Shown here: positions 48,650-59,530 of the stretch, piece after piece
Position numbering within the stretch: the stretch's first letter is position 1
How the letters are laid out: each line of letters opens with the position of its first letter
NCBI GenBank assembly: GCA_023525715.1
Contig: CM042015.1
Span: 87,730,250 to 87,794,249, forward strand
DNA length: 64,000 bases
DNA from: Cichorium intybus
Lineage: Eukaryota > Streptophyta > Magnoliopsida > Asterales > Asteraceae
Direction of reading: 5' to 3'
The notes under the pieces: model-generated
What the model saw: only the letters and a program-made list of their open reading frames with translations
The model's database searches: none
Told to the model about the DNA's origin: nothing
Translations under genes and position numbers: made by a program

Positions 48650-49105
48650 TCAAGCTGGAGCATCCAAGCGGTTTAGTGAGCAAGTCGGCAATTTGTTGTT
48701 TTGAATCAACGTACATTGGCATGATTTCTTTTCGCTCAACACGTTCTCGAACAAAATGACAATCCATTTCGACATGTTTGGTCCGTTCGTGGAAGACATG
48801 ATTATTTGCAATATGTTGTGCTGCTTGATTATCACAGAATAATGGTGTAGGACTGTTTTCAGAAACGCCTAATTCCTTAAGAAGCCATCTAACCCACAGG
48901 ATTTCACTTACTGTGGTAGCCATGGCGCGATATTCGGCCTTCCCCGAGGAACGTGAGACGACGGATTGCTTTTTTGATTTCCAGGAGATCGGAGCTCCAC
49001 CCAACAGTAGCAAATATCCAGTTCGGGACCGTCTATTGAGTGGACAACCAAGCCAATCGGAATCGCAGTAGGTGACAAGTTTGAGGTCACTGACGAACGG
49101 ATAAA
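48650..49105 (-). pseudogene. Copia RNase H C-terminal fragment
   Basis: The frame gives LVTYCDSDWLGCP, RRSRTGYLLLLGG, SWKSKKQSVVSRSSGKAEYR, LFCDNQAAQHIANNHVFHER and IADLLTKPLG, all standard copia RNase H motifs. It has no RT in front, because the deletion joins it to gag-side sequence near 49110. Confidence 0.88.
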
Positions 49106-49552
49106 AGGTTGCATGTAAAGTTAGGAACAAGAAGGACTCCTCCAATTTTTAATCCTCCTTTGAACACATGCACGCCTTTCCCTTTAACAGGAATGGTCTC
49201 TCCATTTGGAATAGTAACCCGATTCAACAACCCACTCACCATCAGATTTTATTCTACCTGCCATGTTTGCTACTGCGGGTGTGTCGTCGCTGGCTGCTTC
49301 TCGATTTCCACCAAAAAGCTTTAAAAATGCTTTGTATTGTTCCTCGCTTAGTCCCGGTACCGGACACGGTCCAGTCTCCACCATCGCTGCCTTTGGTTTT
49401 GATTTTTCTTTCTTTCCTTTCCCGGGACACCACTCTGGATACCCGATTCGCTTGAAGCACCCGTCTCTGTTGTGACCATCTTTCCCGTAGAAGGAACAAT
49501 TTTCACTCTTATCATTCTGAATTCTTTCTGTTTTCTGCCATGTCTTTTCAGT

Positions 49553-50351
49553 TTAGAAGTTCCGGTTAGCATCACGTCGTCCCTGATGAGACGCTTGGAA
49601 GGCAGTGGCCTCTTGACTCGGTCGTTTAGCAAGGCCTATCATCCGCTGCTGCTCATCTTCGGCTACAAGATGATAAACAGTCCCAAGATTGGGAGTAGGT
49701 TTCATGGCTAGCACTTGAGTTTTGATGACAGCAAACTGATCATCAAGGCCCATAAGAAATTCATAAACTCTTTCCTTTTCTTTTAATTCTTCTAATCTCT
49801 TTCCAAGCTCACAATAACACTTATCGCAAGAACACTTTGGGTGTGGGAAGAACAGATTCCATTTTATCCCATATGCTCCGCAGCTTGGTGTAGTACGCTG
49901 AGACACTTGAACCATCTTGCCTCGTTGTCGTCAATTGTTGTTTCAATTCATAAGCCTTTGGTGCGCTCTCCTTGCCAAAACGTTCTTCTAAGTCATTCCA
50001 GATCTCGGCGGCTGTTTTGGCGTATTTGACACTGTTGTAGATGTCCTTCTCCATCGCTGTAGACAACTAGCCTTTGATCATAGCGTCACAACGCATCCAA
50101 GGCATGTATTCGGCTGATTCCTTTTCTGGCTTGCTGATGGAACCATCGACAAAGCCGATTTTATTTTTGGCGAACAAGAAATTCATCATCTCTTGTACCC
50201 AATCACTGTTGTTCTTGTCGGTAAGCAGATCGTTTACGTGCATCTGCCTGGGATAGTCGGAAGCGTGTAAATAGTAGGGAGAAGCATGGTCGATGACTGC
50301 TCCTTCATTCTTGTTTTTGTTTTGCAGGTCTCCTTCTCCAGCCATAGTCAC
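49553..50351 (-). pseudogene. Broken copia gag of the mini-element
   Basis: The frame starts near 50351, meets a TAG at about 50067 and continues in the same frame (ATAMEKDIYNSVKYAKTAAEIW-like). It shifts frame near 49860 and resumes at CSCDKCYCELGKRLEELKEK, a UBN2/gag-type motif, then VYEFLMGLDDQFAVIKTQVL. A finger-like CFKRIGYP relic lies near 49440. The copy is inactive. Confidence 0.85.
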
Positions 50352-50728
50352 GATCTTCTGCTAATTTTTTTAGGGTTACTGTTTTGAGGATATGATCTGC
50401 TCTGATACCAAAAAGAGATTGATATCAAAAGTGATATTATTGAGAAAAAACGCAGGAATATAAATACAGCCAATGTACAACAAATAAGGCTAAAACTAAG
50501 CCTATATCTAAGGCTAAACCTAAGCCTATATCAAGGAAACACAATCAGAAATAAACAGAAAATATATACATCCGAAAATACAAATATATCCAATAATGTA
50601 TAGAAGTTGGTACCAACTGTATGTGTTAAGGAGTTAAGTTATGACGTGTTAAGTTATGTTATGTAATCTTATATGACATGTATGTGAATTAATGGATGTG
50701 TTACGTGAATGCATGTGATTGATATAAT

Positions 50729-51862
50729 TGTTAGTGTATGAGTTAAGGCTTCGGCCCAATGTGTTAGTGTTTGGGTTAGGGTTTCGGCCCAATGTCGTTT
50801 AGGGTTTTGCTATATATATTCTTAGGTAACCTCTCTTATGAATCAATGAGAATATTAGTCTTTCTATATTCCAACATGGTATCAGAGCGGGTTTAGTGCT
50901 GACCACAACCACGTGCCGCCACCGCCCACCTCCGGCGACATTCTTCGTCGGAGGTGCCTTCCCTTCCGTTTGTTTCTTTGCATTTCAGTTTTCCTTTCTT
51001 CACTTTAAAATAACCCACGACAACCCAAACACATTCACTTTATCGAGACTTGAGTTTGCACTTCTTCCTTCAGCCGTCATCTTCTCCGGCGGCTCATCTC
51101 CGCCGCCTCTGCACCACCGCCACCCTCTCTTCTGTCGCTAGAACTCAAGCAACCTCCGCCGCCTCCTTCTCCGACATCTTCTTCTGCTTCTCCGACTATC
51201 TTCTCTGTTCGCCCGCTCCTCCCCAGCGAACACCACCACCGTCCTCTACCTGCCGCTGCCTCTTATTCCTTCTCCTTCCCTCCTGCTCCCGTTCGTGACC
51301 TGCAACCGGTTTCCGTTCGTGATTTGCGCCGCCCAGCCGCCGGTACTGCACCTTCCGTCAACCGCCGCCGCTGTTCTTGTTTCCCTCCTCCAACTGTCAC
51401 CGACTCCGTGCTCCTGCCAGCCTCCGGTGCAAAACCCACCACTCCCCTCTGCCGATCTGCTCACGCCGAGTCTACCTGTTTTTTTTTTCCGGCGCCGACT
51501 TCGCCGGAGCCCCCTATCTCGCCGGAACCCTAGCTACTTCCGGCGCACTTTTTCTCCATCGGATGGTCAAGGAATTCAGCGGATGATTTTTTTCCTCCTT
51601 TTTTTCTCAACAAATCCGACCGAGTGGAACATCTTTATTATTTTTTGTTCTCATTTTGTTTTGTTTTATTTGTTTTCCAGTTTCATCGTCCCTCCCGATA
51701 AAACTGCGGGGGGATGTTAGTGTATGGGTTAGGGCTTCGGCCCAATGTGTTAGTGTTTGGGTTAGGGTTTCGGCCCAATGTCGTTTAGGGTTTTGCTATA
51801 TATATTCTTATGTAACCTCTCTTATGAATCAATGAGAATATTAGTCTTTCTATATTCCAACA
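50729..51862 (+). mobile_element. TRIM-like terminal-repeat retrotransposon, 1134 bp, exact 5-bp TSD
   Basis: LTRs of 148 bp lie at 50729-50876 and 51715-51862, both with TGTTAG..CCAACA ends. They differ at three positions. The TSD ATAAT is exact (50724-50728 and 51863-51867). The primer binding site TGGTATCAGAGC is at 50877-50888, directly after the LTR, and a polypurine tract CTGCGGGGGGA lies at 51703-51714. The 838-bp interior is C- and T-rich and has no gag or pol similarity. Its Pro/Ser-rich frames are composition artefacts. Each LTR contains an internal duplication of GGTTTCGGCCCAATGT. Confidence 0.92.
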
Positions 51863-51867
51863 ATAAT

Positions 51868-52432
51868 ATGTGAATACTGTTTTTCCTCATTAAACGTTTC
51901 CATTTACCCGTTGAATTTTAACATTTCAAATTTAAGGAGTTTTTTTTTTAAAAAAGGACACGACATGATTGCTCGGAGCTCGGAGCTCGTGTCAGAATAA
52001 ATATCCAAACGAACCTTTATCACAATTTTCACAAACTTCTTTGCAACTCATTTTTTGTTTGCTTCCACAAGGCACACGAGATTCATTTACTTGACAGACT
52101 TTTTATATAAGGATCAAATATGCAATAAAATAGGCTTTAATAACCTCATAGGTTAAAAAGATGACTTAAGAGCTAGACGTCTAAGTAGCAACAAACCATA
52201 TCAACTATTCGACTATTCGTATAATTTACTCAAAATTCTTTTATAGAAATTTACTTCCATAAGAAAATTCAGAACACAAAAAGAAGTCAAAAGGGCTTTT
52301 TAACAAATTTTAAAATATCAGGCTACTTTTCAGTTCATTAGTCGCCAGATCTGATGAACATCATCAGCTTGATACAAAACTTTTAGCATTCTTTCTTGAG
52401 AGAGACAAAGGGAGCTAGCAGTGAGCATAATC
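51868..52432 (+). promoter_or_regulatory. Upstream region and 5' UTR of the SH3P3-like gene
   Basis: No gene seen. Probable transcript start lies in the last 100 bp, with a GAGAGAGACAAAGGG tract before the ATG. The TRIM ends about 570 bp upstream of the start codon, so it may affect the promoter. Confidence 0.45.
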
Positions 52433-55400
52433 ATGGACGCTCTAAGGAAGCAAGCAAGCAAGCTGAGAGATCAAGTTGCCAAACAACAACTGGTAATTCA
52501 ATCACCCTAAATTATCTGATTAGAGTTTATGTTTGGCCGGGATTTACATGTAGGGTTTTGTTGCTCTTGGATAATAATTTACTCGCAACACTTGCATACG
52601 TTAAATCCCCTCTCACAACCACCGTGGTTTTGAGCTCATTCTAAGTCCTCGGTGGTGGACTACTAATTAGTTACTGCCCATGGTTTTGTCGATTTGGGAG
52701 GCTATTTGGGTCCGCTTGGTGGTCGAGGGAGGTGGGCGACATCAAAATATAAACTTCCGTAACTGGAATTTGCAGTAGCTAATGATAATTCAGTTTCAAT
52801 TCGACAGATTGGCATTTGAATTTATAACTTCATAGACTTCAGCGATCGTATAAATGAATTAAGAGATAGGGAGGGTCTAGTATGTGGATAATTGAGGCTT
52901 CTTTTTACGGATTTCGTGTGTCTGTGGGTGGTAATCCCATCAATTTTTCTCCTTTTTATTTTAGTGCCCTTTCTGTTCCCTTACAGACCCTCGCTTCAAT
53001 TCTTGATGTCACTTATCTTCTAAATTGCAGATAGATACCTAATTAGAAACTTAATTCTTGTTGATTTCAAAGCACTAATCAATCTTAAGTTTGAAATAAT
53101 GAGCAGATTTGGCATCTATTAGAGTGTGGATCTCTTTGGATAGTCAAACTTTTTGACAACCCTGCTCATGAGCTAACTTGTTTTGTTTACACACGTATCT
53201 GTAATTTAATATTCTGAATATTTCTGGTTTCAGGCTGTGATAAAGCAGTTCAGTGCAAGTGGGTATGAGCATTCAGATGTGGTGGTTATTGATGAGATGG
53301 AGATGCAAAGACACCAGCAGTTGGAGAAGCTCTACAGATCAACTCGTTCAGGAAAGGTAAAAACAAAAATGTAATTCACTTTATCTATTATCCACTTGGG
53401 TGCTCATAGTTATAAAAGTTAGTTGTTTCCCTTTAATGCCCTCCATATTTCTATCCCACTTGTGCACTCTTGTCTCGTTAAATAAAGATGCATTTCTACC
53501 ACTCTACACAAAGATGAATCTAGTCCCACCAATGTATTGTTTGTTTTAAGGTGTCCAGTTAAATTCCATAAGAATATATCAAATTCAATCATGCTTGATT
53601 TGATTGGAACTATGTGTGCATGCCCCATTGTATATACCTCAAGAATTCATCAATCTCTTTTATTTTGAGTTTTGACAAATCGGTACCACTCCATTTTTGT
53701 TGCTTCTCTTACTTCAAATTTCAAGTGTTCTGCACTTCTTCCACTTTCCAAACTGATTATTCTAGAAATGTTTTTTTCTGGTTTAGTAGGATAGCCATTA
53801 TATACCAGGAAAATTCTTACATTTGACAAACTTAAAAGATTTTTGACTTTCCTGCAATTTACCCTCAATTTTGGCCTAATTCCTTTTTTTTTTTTTTTTT
53901 TTTCTCCAGGATTTCCAAAAAGAACTGGTTAAAGCAGCAGAAGCTTTTACATCCATAGGGTATAAGCATATAGAAGCAGGTGAAAACTGCAAACTACTAT
54001 AGCTTCAATTTCAATGGTCTACATGATACAAATTTCCTAAATCTTTTGTGGGTTGAACTATCTTTATTTTTAACCAGTACCTTCTTTTTTCCTTTAATGA
54101 AAATTAGGAACCAAGTTGTCTGAAGATTGCTGCAAATATGGAGTGGAAAATGCTAATGATGAAATATTGGCCAAGGCAGCATCTATATATGGTGATGCAC
54201 GTAAACATGTGGAAAAGGAGCAAGAAGATTTCACCAGGCTCTTATTTTCACAGGTTATTTTGTCCATTTTAATTGACTGCTTTAATACACAGATAAACGA
54301 AATTACATTGCTATTTCTTGCATGTGTCCCTATACTGAAAAGCGATAAAAAATGTCAAAATTTCAGATCTTAGAACCGTTAAGAGCAATGATAGGTGGTG
54401 CTCCTTTAGAAGATGCTCGCCATCTTGCTCAACGTTATAGCAAAATGAGACAAGAAGCAGAGATTCAGGTAAACCCGTGAATATGCCTTCCTTTTACACT
54501 CACAAAAAGCTCAAGTGATTATTAAATGGCGTTGATTGTAATTGACTGTTGAAAGCAAACAGGCAACAGAAGTTTCTAGAAGACAAGCACGAGTTAGAGA
54601 AGCTCCTATTCCTGAAAATGTCACCAAACTGCATGCAGCTGAAGCTAGAATGCAGGAACTTAAAGCAAACATGGCTGTTCTTGGTAAAGAAGCAACTGCT
54701 GCATTGGCTGCTGTTGAATCACAGCAACAAAGGCTTACGTTCCAGAGACTTGTTGCAATGGTACGTGTTCATGTGTATAGTATTTTGAGCCATCTATCCC
54801 ATTCTGGGGTTTTCTATTTTGTTATGTACACCAAGTGTTCGACAAAATGCCTGTGATGTGTTTGGAGTGCATTCTGGCCTTCCCATGTGATTCCAGGGTT
54901 TTCTATTTGTTGTGCACGCCAAATGTTCGACAAAATGACTGACTGACTGATTCTAGGGTTTTGTATTTGTTTTGCACATGAAGTGTTCGACAAAATGTCT
55001 GATGATAAAATTAACATTTTTGTTTGGGCTGGGACAAAAACTGCAAAATTTGACCCACCCAAAAAGGCGGGACAAGACTTGCTCTCGCTCTCTCGTGCAA
55101 AAGACACAAATACCCTCCTCGTCCTCATCACGAAAATAGCTCTAAAAAGCTTTTAAGCACAATGTAATTATCCAAAAAAAATGATGTTTTTAACATGCTA
55201 AGATAAGTTTTCATGGATTTGAAGGTGGAAGGAGAAAGAACATATCATGAGAGGGTAGCTGCTATTCTACATCAAATTGAAGCTGAGGTTGGTTGTCACT
55301 TGTCACAATTTACATTTTGAAGTTATTTTTTATGTTTTCTTTATTTGATTTTTTTTTTTTTAAACTTTTTGATAGATGGTGGGCGACAAACAAAGGAGAG

Positions 55401-56005
55401 ATTCTGCCCCTCCTACAGTTCCTTCTAATCTTTTGTCAGATAAAACAAAATACTTTTTGGCTGTGGTAATCTCACTTTTCTCAAATTTGATAAAAGATTG
55501 AGTAAATTACAAAAATGATCCCTGTACTTTCTGATTTTGTACCTCACAATTATGATGATGTTTTTGTAGGCCATGCATTCATTTGAAGCTTCATCTGATA
55601 AGGAACTAGACTTGGCAATTGGTGATTATGTTGTTGTTCGAAAGGTTAATTTTCCTTCCTTCTCCAAATCACTATTTTCTGTCTTTATAACTTTTTCCAA
55701 GTACAAAAATACCCTTGAAAGTTAGTGAATTAGCTGCCTTTGGCTTTGGGCATGTTTCTTTTTATTCTCCCATCAAAATACTGTATGGATACATGATGGA
55801 AAACAACATCTCTTTCTTTTTTAGATTGAATGAACCGTCTGAATTAAAGTAAAATGACTATATTACCCTTGTGTGTTCTTCTTAGGTGAGCCCTTCTGGA
55901 TGGTCTGAAGGGGAATGCAAAGGTAAAAATGGATGGTTTCCATCAGCTTTTGTCGAGAGACGTCAAAGGCTTCCTAGTGCTAATGGTGATACCGAGTTTT
56001 ACTGA
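52433..56005 (+). CDS. SH3P3: SH3 domain-containing protein, SH3P3-like, ten exons, 348 aa
   Basis: Ten exons join in frame to 348 residues: 52433-52492, 53234-53356, 53910-53979, 54108-54253, 54367-54468, 54563-54760, 55225-55287, 55376-55465, 55570-55644 and 55886-56005. The N-terminal about 270 residues form a BAR-like, mostly helical region (MDALRKQASKLRDQVAKQQL; LEDARHLAQRYSKMRQEAE; LGKEATAALAAVESQQQRLT). The C-terminal SH3 domain (about 285-340) has the signature ALYDY-like AMHSFEASSDKELDL, GDYVVVRKV, GWSEGECKGKNGWFPSAFV. Arabidopsis SH3P3 is about 351 aa and nearly collinear. Plant SH3P proteins bind lipids, clathrin-coated vesicle factors and ubiquitin-pathway partners; SH3P2 acts in autophagosome formation and cell-plate membranes. 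The roles are family knowledge. The distinction from SH3P2 rests on N-terminal phrases such as AVIKQFSASGYE. Confidence 0.96.
54802..55003 (+). repeat. Three imperfect tandem units in intron 6 of SH3P3
   Basis: The phrase GGGTTTTCTATTT..CCAAGTGTTCGACAAAATG recurs at about 54806, 54897 and 54956. The units are 60-90 bp apart and non-coding. Confidence 0.75.
55500..55560. repeat. Solo end of a Mutator-like TIR in intron 8
   Basis: GAGTAAATTACAAAAATGATC at 55502 resembles the TIR start of the MULEs at 38692 and 42060. No second end is visible within the intron, so this is a remnant. Confidence 0.5.
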
Positions 56006-56565
56006 TCCTCTTTGTTTGTATTTCTCTCTTTTTTCATCTCACATTTTGAGTTGTAGCAATTTGTTTGTTGTTTGTAGTTCAAAGGTTCTTATTTTTGACA
56101 ACATTATAGCCGGTTAATGTGTAAACTAAGTGGGTGTATATCGAATATTTCAATATTCAAATGATTTTTGTCCGTGTTTTATTCGAAGAACATGAACATA
56201 ACCAAGGAAAAATGTGTTAGGTGGGTTTTTTGGTTGGTGAAGATTTTTCTTCAAAGGTAGGTGAGAGCTTGATTTCTAATTCTATGTTCACATTAATTTA
56301 AGAATATTATATACATTCTCAAATGTATATAAATAGGTGATTTTAGTTGTAGAGAAATGCACCACAACTCAATACCTATAAGAATTGAGTGTATCTCTTG
56401 TAATCTCCTCATTCAAATAAAATCTAATTGTAGCCCGTGGATGTAGGATTTACACCGAATCCGAACCACGTAAAATCCTTGTGTTATCTTTTGCTTTATT
56501 TTCTGTTTTCGTGTGTGTGTGATAGAGTGTTTCCGCTGCGTGTACCCTGTCCGATTCCTAACAAC

Positions 56566-56577
56566 TGGTATCAGAGC
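56566..56577 (+). other. Primer binding site of the young copia element
   Basis: TGGTATCAGAGC, two bases after the 5' LTR end, complementary to initiator tRNA-Met. Confidence 0.95.
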
Positions 56578-56804
56578 TTCGGGTTTCGGAGGAGGTCTCG
56601 GTTTTAGAAATTAGAGTATGCTCTGTGGTTGCAGTTTTATCTGATCTTCCACATCAGAAACTAATTTCTATTAATCGTATTAAAGGTGTCTCGGTATTTT
56701 GAAGGGTATTGTTCTGTCACACACGAGTACACTGAACGAATCGGTCAGGCCCGTGCCATTGTTGTGTCTGTTTCGTTGTCTCCATTTGTTTCTTGTCTGT
56801 CGTA

Positions 56805-58352
56805 ATGGCTGAAGACAAGATTGTAATCGAGAAGTTCGACGGTTCTGATTTTAGTTGGTGGAAAATGCAAATAGAAGCATTGCTATGTCAGAAAGACTTG
56901 GATGTGGTACTCGGGGACAAGCCGGAGAAAATGGAAAAAGCTGCTGAAGATGCTTGGAACTCAAAGGACAAGAAAGCTAAGGCGGTTATTACGTTGTCGT
57001 TGGAAAGGAGCGTTGCTTTCAACATCATGAAGGAAACCACGGCGCGTGGTATGATGGATGCTCTGACGAACATGTATGAGAAACCGTCGGCGGCTAACAA
57101 GGTGTTCTTGATGAGGGAGTTATTCACTACAAGGATGAATGAGGAAAGTTCTGTTACTGTTCACATTAACAATCTAAATTCAATTCTGTCCAGATTATCA
57201 TCTGTGGGAATTAAATTTGATAATGAAACTCAAGCTGCACTGCTGCTAGCTTCACTACCTGATAGTTGGTCCGGAACAGTTACGGCTGTTACTAGCTCCG
57301 TGGGAGCTAGTGGTATGACTTTTGAAGGGGTTAGAGACTTGGTTTTGGGCGAGGATATCAGACGCAAAAATCAAGGTGGATCATCTTCTTCTGCGTTATT
57401 GAATATGGACAGAGGTAGAAGGAATAGCAGGAACAATGAGAGTCGGGGAAGAAGTTCATCTAGAACTTGGAAGAATGTGAAGTGCTGGAACTGCCAGGAG
57501 GTGGGACATGTTAAGAGTCAATGTCCAAAGAAAGAATTGAACATTGCTGGTGCCGAGAGTGTGTCTGAGGATGATGCACTGATACTAAGTATGGAAAGTT
57601 CTGTAGACTCTTGGGTCATGGATTCAGGGGCTTCGTTTCACGCCATGGACAACGGAGAAACGATGGTGAATCTAAAAGAAGGAGATTTTGGGAAGGTATG
57701 GTTAGCAAATGACGAGATGCTTGAAGTAACGGGCATAGGAGATATTGATCTGGTTACTTCATTGGGAACTACATGGAACCTGAAGAATGTCAGGGTGATT
57801 CCGGAGCTGAAGAAGAAATTGATTTCTGTTGGTCAGCTGGATAAACAAGGACTGGAAGTAAGGTTTGGTGGTGGTAAATGGAAGGTGGTCAATGGTAATT
57901 CGGTGATTGCTCAAGGTATGAAGCGTGGGTTATTATATATGGTTGAGGTACCTGCTGAGGGAAGTATGACCGTCCCCGTTAAGCATGACAAAATCTGGTT
58001 CGCTAAATCTAGTGCTAAGAGAGTTCATTTTGCAAACATGAATTCTGGAGCCAAGGATATGTTAGCTGAACGAGTCGGAAAGTCTAAACCATTCAGGGGA
58101 TTTTGTGACAGTGGGAGCATGGGGTGTGTTCCGGGTATAGTTACAAAGAGCCGTTGGGTTTTGAAGACTAAGACTGAAAAATTCTCTCCTGTTGGAAGTT
58201 TGCAAAGTTTGGAGAGTGTTAGTGGTCCTCGGTGTATCTCTGGAGCTGGTGGAGTGTCCAAACCGGTTGAGACAGAGGATGAGTCAGCGGTGGGATTAGC
58301 CACGGCTGAGTTGAAGCTAGTGGGAGCTTCAACTGGCCCTTCTAGTACTTGA
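56805..58352 (+). CDS. Copia gag-protease protein with truncated 3' end, 515 aa
   Basis: The frame starts at the ATG at 56805 (MAEDKIVIEKFDGSDFSWW). An in-frame TTG upstream would add four residues but is an unlikely start. Gag covers about residues 1-220, with MYEKPSAANKVFLMRELF in the UBN2-type region. A zinc knuckle CWNCQEVGHVKSQC lies at about 227-240, and the protease active site SWVMDSGASFHAMD at about 268-281. The gag-pre-integrase stretch (VRVIPELKKKLISVGQL near 330) follows and is complete to KRGLLYMVE. From about residue 405 the sequence is low in similarity. It includes a short RWVLKTKTE phrase of the RT N-terminus and runs to the stop. The frame is intact. Gag and protease could assemble particles, but reverse transcription would have to be supplied in trans. 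Confidence 0.93.
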   Translation: MAEDKIVIEKFDGSDFSWWKMQIEALLCQKDLDVVLGDKPEKMEKAAEDAWNSKDKKAKAVITLSLERSVAFNIMKETTARGMMDALTNMYEKPSAANKVFLMRELFTTRMNEESSVTVHINNLNSILSRLSSVGIKFDNETQAALLLASLPDSWSGTVTAVTSSVGASGMTFEGVRDLVLGEDIRRKNQGGSSSSALLNMDRGRRNSRNNESRGRSSSRTWKNVKCWNCQEVGHVKSQCPKKELNIAGAESVSEDDALILSMESSVDSWVMDSGASFHAMDNGETMVNLKEGDFGKVWLANDEMLEVTGIGDIDLVTSLGTTWNLKNVRVIPELKKKLISVGQLDKQGLEVRFGGGKWKVVNGNSVIAQGMKRGLLYMVEVPAEGSMTVPVKHDKIWFAKSSAKRVHFANMNSGAKDMLAERVGKSKPFRGFCDSGSMGCVPGIVTKSRWVLKTKTEKFSPVGSLQSLESVSGPRCISGAGGVSKPVETEDESAVGLATAELKLVGASTGPSST

Positions 58353-58835
58353 AGATGAAGGGCGGCTACAACTAAGGGAAAATTTGACTAAGTTTTAGCT
58401 TGTTCTTGGGAACTGGAAGCTTGGAAGACTTGTTATGTTAGGAGATTAATGAGAGATGTTAAAAATCTTCAAGTGGGAGATTGTTAGGTGGGTTTTTTGG
58501 TTGGTGAAGATTTTTCTTCAAAGGTAGGTGAGAGCTTGATTTCTAATTCTATGTTCACATTAATTTAAGAATATTATATACATTCTCAAATGTATATAAA
58601 TAGGTGATTTTAGTTGTAGAGAAATGCACCACAACTCAATACCTATAAGAATTGAGTGTATCTCTTGTAATCTCCTCATTCAAATAAAATCTAATTGTAG
58701 CCCGTGGATGTAGGATTTACACCGAATCCGAACCACGTAAAATCCTTGTGTTATCTTTTGCTTTATTTTCTGTTTTCGTGTGTGTGTGATAGAGTGTTTC
58801 CGCTGCGTGTACCCTGTCCGATTCCTAACAAAATG

Positions 58836-59267
58836 TTTTGGCAATCTCCAGCTTTTACCACATTTGGTTGTTGTTGTGACAGATGTCAATAGTACAAAAG
58901 TTATCAGCTTTTTGGTCATTCATATTGGTTAAACCAACTAGCACACTTAGACGTGAAACCAGCATTTATAGACCATTGACAATGGAATAACTAATTACTA
59001 TATTATATTATTATTCATTCATATCAGAATGAGTTAATGTAAACCCAACCCGAATGATGTAAACCAAAACATGGAAAACCAACTCGAACGATTAAGTCGT
59101 ATGTTGAGAGCATTTTGACTGTGGTACGAATAAACAGGCTTTCCTTAAAAAAGATTTCACCTATACTATTGAATGTATGTCTCTCAGGATACAACAATTG
59201 AGATGATTCTTTAACACCACCGATCCGAGCTAAGCTTAAACTTTACCTTCATAGTAGCAAGAAAAAG
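58836..59267 (+). other. 3' flank of SH3P3 after the copia insertion
   Basis: No gene. The sequence continues the original 3' flank of SH3P3 displaced by the retrotransposon. Confidence 0.45.
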
Positions 59268-59530
59268 CATACATACATACATACATACATACATACATAC
59301 ATACATACATGCTTAGCAATGTCACATCACGAGGGTTTAGCCGTTTAATATACCAGTTTCTCTATTCATCCATTGTCTGTTTTAGCCATTTAATATACCA
59401 AAACAAAGTTATAAAAGAGGAGAACACATACATACATACATACATACATACATACATACATACATACATGCTTAGCAATGTCACATCATGATACATACAT
59501 ACATACATGCTTAGCAATGTCACATCATGA
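59268..59530. repeat. Three (ATAC)n tracts with a shared downstream unit
   Basis: (CATA)n tracts at 59268-59309, 59425-59468 and 59491-59508 are each followed by GCTTAGCAATGTCACATCA. The unit therefore amplified as tract plus spacer, not as the tract alone. Confidence 0.9.

Larger units (their letters stand above)
48457..50595 (-). mobile_element. Internally deleted copia element with short LTRs, 2139 bp
   Basis: LTRs of about 185 bp lie at 48457-48642 and 50411-50595. The TSD ATGTA flanks both ends (48452-48456 and 50596-50600). On the minus strand a primer binding site TGGTATCAGAGC follows the right LTR, and a polypurine tract CTTGAGGGGGAG precedes the left LTR. The LTRs differ at about four positions (roughly 2%), so the insertion is young but not new. 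Between them remain only gag and the RNase H end. Protease, integrase and most of RT are deleted. Confidence 0.9.
56215..58830 (+). mobile_element. Non-autonomous copia element, gag-protease only, with identical LTRs, 2616 bp
   Basis: LTRs at 56215-56563 and 58482-58830 are both 349 bp and, base by base, I find no difference. The 5-bp TSD AAATG is exact (56210-56214 and 58831-58835). The primer binding site TGGTATCAGAGC is at 56566-56577, and a polypurine tract AAGTGGGAGA precedes the 3' LTR. Only a gag-protease frame is present. Integrase, RT and RNase H are absent, so it needs another copia for movement. It sits 205 bp after the SH3P3 stop codon, probably in the 3' UTR or just beyond. Confidence 0.95.

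Noticed and set aside
51295..51720. 141-codon Pro/Ser/Arg-rich frame and overlapping frames in the same place
   Set aside because: It lies in the C/T-rich interior of the TRIM, several frames on both strands are open at once, and no domain is recognisable. This is a composition effect.
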